Assembly: GCA_000320605.2 (NCBI GenBank)
Contig: KB445819.1
Coordinates: forward strand, 210,550-274,549
DNA from: Gelatoporia subvermispora B
Taxonomy: Eukaryota; Basidiomycota; Agaricomycetes; Polyporales; Gelatoporiaceae
Length of the DNA: 64,000 nt
Direction of reading: 5' to 3'
Below the pieces are notes generated by a model. The model had not been told where the DNA came from, did not search any database, and saw only the letters and a program-made list of their open reading frames with translations. Shown here piece by piece: positions 10,762-22,453 of the stretch. Every line of letters starts with the position of its first letter. The stretch's first letter is position 1. The position numbers were made by a program, and so were the translations under genes.

Positions 10762-12656
10762 ATGGGAGACATTGGACAAAACATTGCGGGCGAGATCGCA
10801 CTTCTCCTCCAGTCCATGTAAGCATCGCAGTCCAGGCCCCCTCCGCTCGTCTCTGTTTCATCCGCCCAGCTAACCCTCCCCTGCCCGATAGCCAGAAACA
10901 AGATGCATACACGATGGCGGCATCCAGTGCGTCTTTTCCGACTTCGCGTACAGTCCGCCTCGGCTGCTCACACTGCGCATGCAGCGATGGTGGTTTACGA
11001 TTACATCATGACGTTCGGGCAAGAAGTGCAGTCTATTTGGGGGCGCCCTCTCACCAGTGTCACGCTCCTGTTCTACCTGAACCGCTGGCTGATCTTCATA
11101 TGGGCGATATACACCCCGCTGGGGCTGTTTGTCCCAAACACGACATTACCAGTACGTCGCTCTTCTATTCTCATCCCGTGCAGATCACTGACTTTAATTA
11201 ACCGCGTGCTTTGCATAGGTGTGCGTTAATCCTCACCTGTGTGTCAAGTGGACGGCATCTCATTCACAGCATGCGTAGATGCATGGGACTAGATTATTCG
11301 CAATCGGTATTGTCAATAGCACTTGTTATTGTATGGGGAGGTACGCTCTGTCTTCGTTTTGTCGCTATTTCTGTTTCTCCTTCTCATTCACGCACCATTG
11401 CCCGAATAGTGTTCTCCACTATTCGAGTATTCGCTATCAGCGGCGGAAACTGGGCACTCTCCTCCATGGTCTGTGCACTGAGTCTCGTGCCCGTGGCAAC
11501 GAACATCGTGAGTACCCGATACACGTACTTGGTGTTCTTGCCGGTGACACCGTGCACCCATTTCTACGTTCTAGTACATCCACTTCGCCATCAGTTGGTT
11601 CGAAATCAGCACGGTACCGTTCTTTGGCACTATCTGCGTCACGGGCTACACTTTCTCCGAGAATGCAGAGATTGGGTGCGTATAGGGCTGCTTTGTTTCT
11701 TATATCTGCTGTTTGCTCACACAGCCCGATCGTAGATGTATGTTATACAACCCCACGAGAGCATGCGTGAGAACTGATGAGACCCAGTCCTCCTCGGGAC
11801 ACGGATATGCGCCATCCTGGCGGACATCCTCATCCTGGGGATCACCTGGCGCCGGACGTTCAGACTCAAGTGCGAGGCGCTCCGACGGAACGTGGAGGCG
11901 CCTCTTGCGACGATGCTCCTGAAAGACGGTACGCTCTAGATGTCTTCCCGCAAATGGACGGTACTGATCGTGCAGTGGATCGCTGCCAGGGACGGTGTAC
12001 TTCCTGTAAGCGACGGTTCTTGCCCTGGCCGTTCGGTCGGGCTAATTCTAAGTCATCCAGGGGCCTGCTGGCACTCAACGCGGTCCAGATCGCAGGTTGG
12101 ATAACGAATGTGCGTCTGGCCCGATCTCTCACTCTCAGCAGCACTCAGCAGCACCAAGCTCACGCTGCCCCCAGGACTTCACCACCGTCGCGCAGTATTT
12201 TACGACCCCGTGCGTCCTCCTTTTCTCCTTCTGTACAAAGCCACGCATCGACCCGCCGGCCCCTCTCCCCCGAGCAGGCTCACCTCGATCATCACCTCGC
12301 ACTTCCTCATGGACCTGCGCAGCCTCTCGTCCGCGCCGCCCGCAAACGCGGTCGGCCTCTCTGCCGGCTCAGGCACGGTCTCGCAGGCGTCGACGATGCG
12401 CTTCGCGTCGTTCGTCGGGAACATGGGCGGGGCGTTGCACGGGGAGCGCGAGCCTGGCGAGAGGTCGGACGGGGCGACGATGGGCGTGGGGGGCACGGAG
12501 CAGGAGCGGGCGTGCTGGGCGGACGCGGACGTGCGAGCGAGTGGGAGTGGGAGCGAGGTGGAGAGTACTGACGGAGTGAGACATGGCGGGCTGTCACAGG
12601 CGGGATCGGCGCGCGTGGGGGGCAGCGAGAGTGCGGTGTGTTGCTCAGACCTGTAA
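10762..12656 (+). CDS. DUF6533-type multi-pass membrane protein, copy 1
   Basis: About ten exons assemble with matching phases. Exon 1 is MGDIGQNIAGEIALLLQSI (10762-10817); exon 2 is QKQDAYTMAAS; exon 3 begins at TMVVYDYIMTFGQEV. The signature ..YDY..TF..E...IWGR is typical of basidiomycete DUF6533 proteins. Later pieces are WGVFSTIRVFAISGGNW, a helix ending VPVATN, a helix after IYIHFAISWF, RICAILADILILGITW, LLKDGTVYFL, LGLLALNAVQIAGWITN and a C-terminal cytosolic tail starting SIITSHFLMDLR with the conserved RFASFVGNMGG. This gives about seven membrane helices. The function of the family is unknown. Three further loci and a fragment lie at 21.6-33.4 kb. Confidence 0.75.
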
Positions 12657-12939
12657 TGAGGTCTGACGCATGGTGTATGTCAGATTTTCAGTATCGAAAA
12701 CACGCTGAGCGGCGGGCTCACAGACTGATAAGAGAGCGGATGATACATGATCCGATGCTATACTGTACCAGCCCTTTAACGCATGGAACGTCGAAACCGC
12801 TGAGTACTGTACTGCAGTCTTAGCTGCAAGAATTGCGCAAGTACACCGCCGAGGAATTTTCTCATTCACTCTTTGCTAAAACATGCACTTCCTAAGTGTC
12901 TCCAATGCAAGATTGGAATTGTTCTGCAATCCTGAACGA

Positions 12940-13388
12940 CTATCGAACAGTGTCGTAAATTGTAGGGAGCTCAACTACGAGTTGAGGAGCGACGGCTGGA
13001 GTGGCAGTCATCTGAAAGTCCCTCCTGCCCAATTTCCTCTTCAAGGATAATAAATCGAAGTCGGATATCGGCGACGGTGAAATAGAGCGGTCTGCACCTG
13101 GTTCGGATGAGCCCGTGGAATGTTCGTGATTTTTCCGACTGACAGCCCGTGGAGGCTTGCTTGTGTGCTCGGTTCTCGTGCTCCCGAATTGAGGATGACC
13201 TGGGTGGGAGCTCCGTTCCTTACAATTGTGCAGTCCTAGGTAATGTGATGAGCGCACCATCGTACCAGACCTTTGGTGGCAGGTCGATGGAAATTCGAGA
13301 TGTGTGATCCTAGTTTATGCTTGCCGGATTGTTCTCCATCCCGGTATGTATACTCGCACCCCTCGCGCGCGTGCGGGAAACGAGCCAT
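12940..13388 (-). pseudogene. Zinc-finger-like family copy 4, N-terminal relic
   Basis: MARFPHAREGCEYTYRDGE and GSHISNFHRP retain the first finger, with Cys4 replaced by Phe. An extra base at the KGLVRW point (KVWYDG in copy 2) shifts the frame, the second CPCG finger is absent, and only the SPISDFDLLSLKRKLGRR segment of the middle region follows. The C-terminal half is missing. An F-box relic lies divergently upstream at 13,680. Confidence 0.7.
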
Positions 13389-13591
13389 ACGTTTGCTGAG
13401 GCCAGACACTTCCTGCTACAAGCTTTATTCAAAATTCCGGAGCTCTGGAACCCTGTCTGTATGCGTCATCACATATAATTACGGTGTAGAACGTTCAACG
13501 CGCTGCTTGGGAGGATGGTTTGCATCCAACGGCGACCAGCAGTGCAACACGAATAAATGCTCGAAAGTGGCGTTTTCGTTTGCACGAAGAG

Positions 13592-13605
13592 GAGGTAACG
13601 TGATC
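13592..13605 (-). promoter_or_regulatory. GGTCACGTT-type upstream element, copy 4
   Basis: On the minus strand it reads GATCACGTTACCTC, with one change from GGTCACGTTACC, about 210 bp upstream of the ATG at 13388. Confidence 0.35.
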
Positions 13606-13679
13606 ATGTCTTGCGTCCTTCTAGCACCGCCTTAGCGTTCGACAAAACCTTCGTATCGTGTAGAATTTCAACCGTAGCT

Positions 13680-13860
13680 CGTTAGCAACCTCACGATTGT
13701 GCCCACAAACGGGCACCTTGCCGATTCGCTGGGGAGCTCGAGCCCCACATTGCTCAAGACATTCTCGATGGAGGACCAACACTGGTGCACGCGCTGGCTT
13801 CGCTAGAGCGCCTCTGGTTCTTGTGCAGGGCGTCAACTCAGAGAGGGAGCAGCTAGAATT
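13680..13860 (+). pseudogene. F-box-like relic, copy 3
   Basis: ELEPHIAQDILDGGPTLVHA at about 13,727 matches EELELHIAQSILDTYPTLAR of the left-edge F-box gene. The N-terminal F-box part is gone. It sits divergent from zinc-finger copy 4, so this is a third instance of the same pair. Confidence 0.55.
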
Positions 13861-14700
13861 ATCGCACGGATACCGCCAGCACTTGCACAGCTGCAGCTAG
13901 GCTCTAAAGATGCCATTCGACGATTATTTACAAATCAGAGGCATATCGCGGTGGAATGAGCTTCAAGGTCGCTGCTGGAGCAGTCGAAATGGGTGGTTAG
14001 TGAGCGGGTGGGGAATGGAGGTGTTTTCACGGAGCGGGAATGTTCCTGAGGACCGTAGGCACCATACGATACTACGTCCAGACTCGTCGTCCCTTGTGCT
14101 TTTCGGGGCCCCAACAGTGGACACCGGCGCCGCACACATCTGCGTCGAAGCTCGTATTTATAAGATTTACAGTAGACTAGAAGCCGGGACCCTGGCACAA
14201 GCAGAACTACACAGTGAAATTCAGAAAAAGACCCCGATGGACGCTTTCGGAACCACCCGTCGCAAGCGCCACCTCCGCACGGATCAGCTAGCTAGACTGA
14301 CCATGGACCGATCTTCAAGTCTTTAGCATTCGCGGTAACCCTCTACGTAACGTCCCGCCCGGTCTTACATTAAATAATGCTGCGCGTATCGCACGTCGCC
14401 ACTATGCACTGCTATATCCAGGGGGCCCCACCATACAACGACCATCTCGCGAGCCCTCGCGTCGTTATTAGCAAACACGGGGTGGGGCGGGTCCTCGAAG
14501 ATGTTTTGGAAACCGATATCGATCGCAGTGTGTAAATTAGTACCTTCTCGGATGTGACCTCGGAGATAGAACGAACGCGTAGAGCACGCCCGCCCGATCT
14601 GTCAGACTGTATATGTGGCTTCTGGAACACCGTCTTGCCGTAGAACGCTGTACGAATCTCCCCCGCTTCTATACCTTTCCTAGCGATCGATCGCGGACGC
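13861..14700. other. Stretch without supported genes
   Basis: A 138-codon open frame at 13910-14326 has no recognisable motif and no partner exon. Nothing else is supported; the right end is the 3' flank of zinc-finger copy 3. Confidence 0.35.
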
Positions 14701-17075
14701 TCAGTGGGCTATGCGGATCTCGAAGCCCTGCCCGGGGACGCAGCGCTCGTGCGAGGGCGGGATGCGCCTGCAGCTGAGGACGACGACGCCCCCGCACGCC
14801 GCGAGCCAGTCCGGGCGCTGCCGGCGCGTGCCGCACGCGCAGAGATAGCGGTCGACGACGTGGCCGGGGTTCTGGCCCACGGAATGGTGCTGGCCGATCC
14901 TGCGGGGCGTGGGCGTCAGTAAACCGGGGCAGGGGCGAAGAGCACCGCGGTGCGCGGGGACGACGGGAGGGAGCACTCACGGGACGCCGGCGTCCTGGAC
15001 GAGACGCCACAGAGAGCCCGTCGCGGGCTCGCCGTCCGGGGCGGCCTCTGCGAACGCACCGTGGAAGTCGAGCGGCTCGCCGAGCGCCGCGTGTTGGCAG
15101 ACTGCCGATGCGAGGGCGTCGACGAACTCGCTTCGCATCTGGAACTCGTGCACGCCGCGCGATCGGCCAAGCGGACGTGTTCTCGGCTGCCCCATCGCAG
15201 GGTCGGTCCTCCGGAGAACGACCGCCGATGCGTCGGGCAGACGGGCGGGGCCGGCGCTGCTTGCGGGGCTGTTGCATGCCGTGCACGACAGATATTGCTG
15301 CTTCTCGTCCGGGGTCAGCGCCGCGCGGCATCTGGGGCAGATCTTGATGGTGGTGGTTGTGCTGCTCCGCGCGGCCCTGACGTAGTCGATCCACGGCGTG
15401 AGCGTGAACGGGCTGCCCTGCCAGCTGCGCTGCTCCCACGCAATAGACTGCAGCGGCGCGGGGCCGGACGCGCCCTCGGCTTCGCTCAAAGTCCCGTCGG
15501 GGTCGCTGCAGGAACGCTTCCTTTTTGGGGCTGAAACGATCGGATCGAAGACGTCGGGCGGCGCGGGGGGAGGCAAGAAGGAAGACGTCGTGTCGCGGAG
15601 TTGGGCGATGGGCAGCAGGGGGATGCGGTCCTCGAGATCGATGTCCAGGGACACGAACGACGCCGCATACGAGCGCGGGGCTGGGCACAGCGCGCGCAGT
15701 CTAATGCTCTCGCCACTCGAAGGCGGCGTCGGGAGCGGCTGCCCGGCGCGTCCGAGCGCGATCTCGCGGGGGGCGAACGGAGAGGGCTCGGCGGACGTCT
15801 TCTCGAAGGCGGCGCCGCGGCCGGCGGTGACGGGCGCCGCCGCGTCGGGCCCCGGTGCCTTTGGGGACTTGCGCTTCGCTCTCCTTGCGCTGGTGGCTGG
15901 AGTCATGCGTGCGGTAGGCAGAGTCAGCCCCAGACGTGGTTTGGCCGCGGCATCGCCCGACCTTGCCTTCTTCGCGCGTATCGCAGGATCATGGTAGGAC
16001 ACCAGCTCAGACGTTCTCGCTGCTGTGAGAGAAAAAGCCGCGGCTGTACGCTCTAGAGGCGGCTTTGCCATGACGTCGCCGCTCTTTTTCAGTGGTACCG
16101 CAGGAACGGCCTCCGGTGACTTCCGCTTAGGTCTTTTCACTTCGACGGCAGAAGAGGCGGCGGTTGGATGCGTACGCTCCGGACGCGCCTTTGCCACGCC
16201 GCTGCCGTCGCTCAACGCGGCTTCCTTCGTATGCATCGCAGAACCGTGGTCCGGCGACTCTAGCTCAGTCCTTTTCACTTCGATGGCGGCCGGAGTCGTA
16301 CGCCCCGGACGTGTAGCGTTGCCGGCTTCCTTCGCATGTATCGCACTCTCCTGGTCCGGGGATTCCAACTCAACGCTATTCGCTGACGTGGTAGAAGAGG
16401 CATTCGTACGCCCCACGCGCGTCTTGGCCACGCCGTTGCTCCTGCCTGGCGGCGTCAGGCTCACGAGCGTGAGCGGCACACCTTCTATGGGCGCAGACAC
16501 ACGGGCCGCACGACCGCTCTTCCGCGGCAGGCTCAGCGGCGTCGCCCGGCTCCGCGAGACAGACGCTCCCCGCGACGGGCCCGCTGCACGCCCCGCGATC
16601 GGCGCAGGCCCTGCAGGCGTGCCCCGTGCTGCCCGCGCCGGCCCCCTCGGCGGCGTCGGCGTGAACTCTGAGATCGACTCCGCGGGCGGGGACGCAGATG
16701 CCGACGCCGATGCCGACGCCGACGCAGACGCTGAAGCGGCCTTGGCGCCGTCGTCCTCCGCGGCGTGCTGGTGCGCCTTGTGCGCGTGCGCGCGCACCGC
16801 GCCCGCGTCGCCGTGCCGGAACGCCCCGCACGGGCACGCGAACTCGCCCGACGCCGCGTCGCGCGTGAGCGTGCGCGTGCGGCCTGTCCGCGCGAGGTCA
16901 GTTCGCACTTGCGTAGGGCTAGGGGGGGCGCACCGGAGTAGAGGATCTTGGTGCTGGGCCGGTGCCGCCGCGAGATGTGCGACCCGACGTTGTGCTTCGC
17001 CCGCGCGTCGTGCGCGCGGTACGTGTACGCGCACCCCTCGTGCGCGTACGGGCACCGCGCGAGGTCCGTCGTCAT
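14701..17075 (-). CDS. Zinc-finger-like family protein, copy 3 (intact, GC-rich)
   Basis: About 770 residues. Exon 1 (17075-16934) encodes the first finger, Cys8-x6-Cys15-x17-His33-x4-His38. A roughly 50 bp intron leads to the second finger ACPCGAFRHGD...HAHKAH, with an H-x4-H end. Then come an Ala-Ser repeat, a long Ser/Pro/Thr-rich middle with repeated ELESPD.. segments, CPRC...CTAC, a helical domain, FHGAFAEA, and after another intron YLCACG...ACGGVVVLSC and the end IRIAH. The LRDGT core is replaced by GVHEFQMRSEFVDAL. It is more GC-rich than copies 1, 2 and 4 and forms a separate subgroup with the 36 kb relic. The upstream region 17,080-17,430 is shared with 36,290-36,600. Confidence 0.7.
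16691..16737 (-). repeat. Hexanucleotide repeat coding (Ala-Ser)n
   Basis: Imperfect GACGCC/GATGCC-type hexamers on the plus strand encode an alternating Ala-Ser run of about 14 residues in zinc-finger copy 3. Such tracts expand and contract by slippage. Confidence 0.7.
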
Positions 17076-17296
17076 GGCGTGTCGGCTGCTCGTGCGGGGT
17101 CAGAGGGGCGCGTCCTCGGTATGGTGTGTGCTGTGCGGGGCGTGCACGATGGGATCGTCGACGGTGCCGGCGAGGCCCTGCGTGGCGAGATCTAGAGCGG
17201 ACGCGGGCGTGGAGCTGAGGATGCAGCGAATGCGTGCGAGGGACATGGCGGTGTCGTGAGAGGCGCCTGCGCGCGGGGCTCGCGCGCGTCAAGTGC

Positions 17297-17316
17297 GCGG
17301 ACACGGTAACGTGACC
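17297..17316 (-). promoter_or_regulatory. GGTCACGTTACC upstream element, copy 3
   Basis: A 20-base identity with 36497-36516 contains GGTCACGTTACC on the coding strand, about 230 bp upstream of the ATG at 17075. The twelve-base core is shared in full or nearly so with copies 1, 2 and 4, whose flanks are otherwise quite different. Confidence 0.45.
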
Positions 17317-19531
17317 CCGCGCGCGTCGGTGGCAGAAACGCCCTCGCCGCGCGCGTCGCGCGACGCATCTGTCCCGCGACCGAGCGGTCCATAGGAGCCA
17401 TGTTGATATGGCTGCATTGCTATGCGAACGATACGGGGGTGCTTCGGCTGCTACATGGGGCAACGAGACTAGCGTGATCTGGGCCCGGGGACCATGCACT
17501 ATCTGCTATGTACCGGACACGCTAATGGTGCACATCGAAGGGTGACATCTAGGACTGTAAGGAGAGCAAAAGGTCTCGATAGTCACGGACCCGAGGAGGG
17601 AGCGACGGCCCGACGAACTCTATGACATAATGAGATCGACATTGTGTGATTCACGCGTAGTTCAGATCTCCGGCGCCGAGTGCCTTGGGTGCAAGGTGCA
17701 GCAAATGCTTTGAGAGCGTGCTATGATCAAGTCACCGGCCCGAATCCCCGCGCGTCGTGAGTGAGGTGTGCGAGCTTTCCTTCTACAGCCCGTTGAAGGG
17801 CACCTCCAGAACCCGGGAAGAGCTTCCGGTCTGCAGCGGCCATGCCGTTGCCTGTGGACGGTACTGCACAGCACCGATGCTGCCCTCACTCTCGGATGTG
17901 TTGTCTCCGCATAGTCGGCGTGAGAGCCTACGAATCACGGGGCACGCAACCTTGCACCGGAGGGCCCCGAAACCGGGTTGGCGGTACCGACTACTGGTTC
18001 CGACTCGCAGTCTCGGGTTGCGGGTCTGCGGCAGGGGGTGAGGAGACTAGCTGTGGCAAGGCGGGGCTGGCGAGGACTGGGGAGATGCCGTGCGCCTTCT
18101 GACGCGGTCCCCGTGGGGCGCGCTCAGGAGCGGACATGATTTGATGTCTAGTCCAGCCTAGGCGCTGAACGTGAACGGTGAGGCTTGCCGCCATCCTAGT
18201 ATAGGGACGGAGATGGACGGTCAGCTCGGCGTACGCGCCCAGGGGAGACGGAGGTAGCGGTGCTCCAGGCCGAGACGAGAGCGCACAGCGGCGTGCCATC
18301 ACTTTGTCTTGGGGAGCGTCCGCTAGCGCGCCCGAGATGAAGTGAGCCAGACTAGGCGTCCGGGATTTTCGCTCATTCCGATGGCTGCTCAGAAAGGCGA
18401 GCAAGGTACATCCCCGGTAATAGTCTACACTCAGACCAGTTGCGGCAGCGCTTCCGCTCGCAGCCCATATCATCTCTGGTCGCCACCACAGCCCGTGTTT
18501 TCTCTCGTCTTCACATTGGCTGTGCCCGTGATGGTAGAGCACACAACCTACAAAGGGGGGCGTAAGACATGCGGACTTCCTTCTCGAACGGAGATACTGA
18601 ACAAAAGCTGCATCGGCGTCGGGGTACGGGTTCTTGATCTGCACGGGACGTTGCGCGCCAGGATCACGAAACAGCTCCCGAGCTATCTTCAGACCCTTTC
18701 CGTGTTCCCTCGACACATCAGGCGCAACGTCATATGTCTAACCACAGAAGCGTACATCAAACATAATATCATCGAAAAAGAGACACGCCCACCTTACGGA
18801 CAAGCTGGATGGCCGGATCCCTGAGCAGCTTAGGGCGAACCTCGCAGAACTTCTGCGAAGCGATAAAGCGCGGATCCGGGCTTCTATCTTGTCTTCACTG
18901 GCACCTTAGTGTTGCATGACGACTTGAGTAACCATGGCGACAGGCCACAGGGGCGACGCCGACCTTGCCACTTGGAGCGGCAACCGTTGATTGTACTGGT
19001 GTAGGATGGTGAGTCCAGTGAACCCGGGCCGCGGGACGCAGAAACTCAGTTCGACGTCGGTGAGTTTCTGAGAGAGACAGGATCTTAGGATAGTTCGGGT
19101 CGCGCCGTCCTGAGACTTCTGAGGGCCCACTTTCGAGCTTGGGCACGGCCACGTGCCAGATATTCTGGACAGCGCGGCGTCGCAATCGGTAGGATCAACT
19201 TGGCGCTGAAGTTCAAGTGCGTTGAGAATTGCATGAATACCACGCGTGACACGTCCAAGGTATGCATTCATGCGCTGCTCTGATCCTCGATCTATCTGAC
19301 TTGTGTGTTCACATATCCGAAAATTGGGCCAGGGAACCTGTTTGTGCCCTGGCAGCTCGTCGGATACTTCCGTCACAAGCTATACGAGTCATGTTGTGCG
19401 CCGTAGAGCTCTCTGCGGCAATCGTGAGGTATCTCGACCTTGTATAAACGCCCTAGTTTTCAACTACAGCAGTACAATAGACAAGACAGCCCTGAGAACC
19501 GTTTCTCCACTTCGACATCCTCTTGACTATC
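17317..19531. other. Stretch without supported genes
   Basis: Open frames at 17,991-18,716 (minus), 18,342-18,824 (plus) and 18,906-19,376 (minus) lack motifs and splice partners. The last has leucine-rich character (LRSCLSQKLTDVELSF) that might be a decayed F-box/leucine-rich fragment, but this is weak. Confidence 0.3.
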
Positions 19532-20813
19532 ATGGAATTTCTGTCGAGAAATGTTCTGTCCAGGACGATGCAGACGTGCCGTGCGTTGTACCATGCTGGA
19601 ATGAGGCTGCTCGGCCCTCTTCACGGAGGTCAGGAGGCTGTCCGCCAAATGCACTCATTCTGCTGCTTCATGCTGAGAGACGCACCCCACCGCTTCAAAT
19701 ACTTACGCCAGCTATCTCTTGATATTGAATACGCCGGGCACCCTGGCTCACGCACCGAGGGTCTAGTGGTCGAGCTCCTGTCTCACTGCCACCACGTGGA
19801 GGAGCTGACTTTCTGTGCGCAAGATGTTCATCGCGGAGGCCGCGTCGCCGTCATGCGTGCAATTGCATCCCTAGGAAGCGTCAAATCTATCATCTGCCTT
19901 TCCTTATCGGGGCCCGGAGCAGTCGAGGCAATTGAGGACATCCAATCTCCTCTCGAAACCTTTTCGGCATACCTGGAATACCCGTCCCAGAACGTGGCAG
20001 AGATGTTCCGGTGGTTTGCGGGAACTTTGCGAGAGCTGAATGTCGCTCAGATCATATTCAGACGGCTGTCTGTGCCATTTGCGCAGATGCGCGACTTAAG
20101 CCTTTCCTCCTGGGGCGAAACCGCAATCTGCACAAGTGATCTTATCTTCTCCTTCCCCAACGTCATATCGCTCGACCTAGGCATCACGGCCAACTACCGA
20201 AATTTGGGGTATGGTGAAGTGTGGCGCCGCATGTGTGCCACCAATCAGCTGACGCGCAACGCTTGGCCGACGCTCAAGACCGTGAGCGGTAATTTACTGG
20301 TCCTGTACTCTCTCGCACTCGACTGCGACGTGTCACTGGTTCACACCGACCTCAGAGATTCAGAGGGTACCGAGTTATTCCCAGTGCTCATCACCGAGAT
20401 CCGTCCCACAGAACTTGAGCTCTATATCTGCTTTGATGTATACTTATCTTTACATCAAGTACTCGGTGTGTTCGCAAATGCAACGACGGTTGTCACGCTG
20501 AAATTGAATGTCTACCTGGGGCCGGTCTTTTTGGGACCGGGCGTGAGGGCCACTGGGTCATACGCCGTGGTGAGTGGGACTGGCCTATGCGCACACCACG
20601 AAGCAATGCTCTGACATGTTTTAGAACAAGCTATGCAAGATGCTTGAACCTCTATGTGCTCAGCACATCGAGTTTGACCTTCAATGGTCCCCGGGAACCT
20701 CGGATTTTGACGATACTTCAATACACTCGACTGCGGCACATTATCACGGCGCCTCTTCCGGCTTATTTCATCCCTACAGCGCATCAGGCTGTCGTTGGGG
20801 GAGAATCGCGTGA
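19532..20813 (+). CDS. F-box/leucine-rich protein
   Basis: The frame reads HFDILLTIMEFLSRNVLSRTMQTCRALYHAG, an F-box-like helix set, followed by FKYLRQLSLDIEY, LVVELLSHCHHVEELTF and further leucine-rich segments. A GT-AG intron near 20,573-20,624 adds a last exon ending GCRWGRIA. The first ATG in frame is at 19,532, but the F-box starts a few codons earlier (FDILL), so an upstream exon with the true start is likely and was not located. It differs in sequence from the left-edge F-box gene. The likely role, by family, is substrate recognition in an SCF ubiquitin ligase. Confidence 0.65.
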
Positions 20814-21092
20814 TGCAGAGGGAAAGGGACAGCTGCAGCGTGTAAGCTATATTTACGTGCGTTCTTCACGACTATAACAGATAGGCAGATAGGGCCTGAT
20901 ACTTCCCTATACTATGTCTCAGAGGCGGCCAACCACTCCTGCAAATACATTCTATTTGCTTTCCCTTGGGGACAGTAATCAATTGGAAGGATAAGATGTG
21001 TAGAGTTTACTACCATATGTTATGTCTCACACGCACACGGGGTCCAATTCATCTATCTATCATCCTTCGCCCGTTCTCTAGCGCTTCAGTGA

Positions 21093-21500
21093 TCACAGCT
21101 TTGTGAATTTCTGCTGCCCAGGACTCTCGTAGCTCATCATCCGGCACTTGAGTATTGTATGTACAAGAGGTGCTGCGATCACACTCATTTCGAGCAGCTG
21201 GAGGAAATATCCGAATGCGGTATGCAGCCATTCATGAGCGACCGCCGCACTGCGCCAAGCTTGGAGACCGTCGCGTACAAGTGAGCAGAATCGATTTCGT
21301 CTGCTCTTCTTCACAAGAGGGACAATAATGCCTTTCTTTTCGTTGCGAACAGTTATACTGGCTTGTAGGCTTGATATTCGAGCCATCATACTTTGAGCAG
21401 CACACTTCGCAACGAATGTCTTGTCGAGAATGACCGTCTTGCATTGCGCGCACCTGATATCACTACCCGTCAACCTTTGATAGACCGTCTGTGATGGCAC
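21093..21500 (-). pseudogene. Possible divergent zinc-finger-family C-terminal fragment
   Basis: IRCAQCKTVILDKTF resembles the CxxC segment (ARCNKCRAVL in copy 1), and LVRDGLQAWRSAAVAHEWL...F resembles the LRDGTEYQTREAVTEVL...F helical domain in the same order and spacing. The C-terminal CGG motif is not found. Similarity is partial, so this could be an unrelated open frame. Confidence 0.3.
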
Positions 21501-21559
21501 CAGCCGAGGCGCGTAGTTTTCCAGTGCTCAATCACATAACAAGCGTAGAAGCTTATTAC

Positions 21560-21765
21560 ACGTCCGAGCAGTATGCCGCCTACTCGCTGTCCCCCGCGCT
21601 TGCCGACCCTGCCTGTGACGACCCGCCCCGCCTCGTTTCGTTGGTACCAGCCATCTCGCTCCCGCTCCCACTCCGCCTGCATGTCGGCCTCCACCCAGAA
21701 CGCCTTATGCGTCGAGCCCTCCGTCCCCATCGTCTCATCGTCCAAGCTCTCGTCTGGCTCACAAA
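21560..21765 (-). pseudogene. C-terminal fragment of a DUF6533-type gene
   Basis: LDDETMGTEGSTHKAFWVEADMQ and the following VVTGRVGK segment match the tail of the 10.8 kb gene (SDGATMGVGGTEQERACWADADVR ... GGLSQAGS, read here in pieces), and the DNA between is alignable. No membrane-helix exons are found upstream in this copy, so it is a detached 3' fragment. Confidence 0.55.
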
Positions 21766-22453
21766 ATATATGTACTGTGCTGTGGAAACGGGCATGGTGT
21801 GTCGGCTATCCGAATGCCAAGTACTTGTATCGGGTTGCTCACGACGTTCGTCGCCGCAGGCACAAGAATTAGCGCGCCGACCGCGGAGGAGAGTACCCCG
21901 TTGCCACAACTGATGGCGAAGACACAGACACGGGTGGTTGAGGACGTATCCTCTCCTTAAGCGCAATTTAAGCTGTTCACTCCCCTGGAGCAGCGATAGA
22001 TATTGACACGGAGCACTTCTATCGTGATACAACTAAGACTGGACATTTTGTCTGACCTGAAGCTTGAAGTTTGAAGGCCTGAGGACGTTAATAGTGATGT
22101 CGAGAGTGATGATCTGCATTGACATAACCCGGGCTAAAGGATCACGCGACGACAGGTTAGGGTCAATCTGCGCAAGTTCTCTGCTTTGGCTGTGACGGTG
22201 GCAAAACAGGCCACAAATGAGACATCCAGAGCCTCCAATCGATGGTCGTGGACCCGTCGTCTGAGACGCGCATGTATAACCTGAAGGCGTCACAGTGGAT
22301 ACCCGATGTCGTGGAACCTCGCACTGGCATTCGAAACACGTGTGTTGAGCGGGCTTGATATATCCGATAAACAAGGAAATTAATCCAGTAAACGGCAAGC
22401 AAAACTGGGTAGACAAAGGCTTGCACCGTCGCTGCGATAGCTCAGGTGCTGCT

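Noticed and set aside
11777..12571. A long 264-codon open frame inside the 10.8 kb membrane gene
   Set aside because: It reads introns and the wrong frame of the spliced gene; the in-phase exons give a recognisable family protein.
18342..18824. A 160-codon open frame on the plus strand as a gene
   Set aside because: It overlaps another open frame on the minus strand, has no motif and no splice partner.
18906..19376. A 156-codon open frame on the minus strand with leucine-rich segments as a gene
   Set aside because: No F-box, no second exon and no duplicate in the window; composition alone is not enough.
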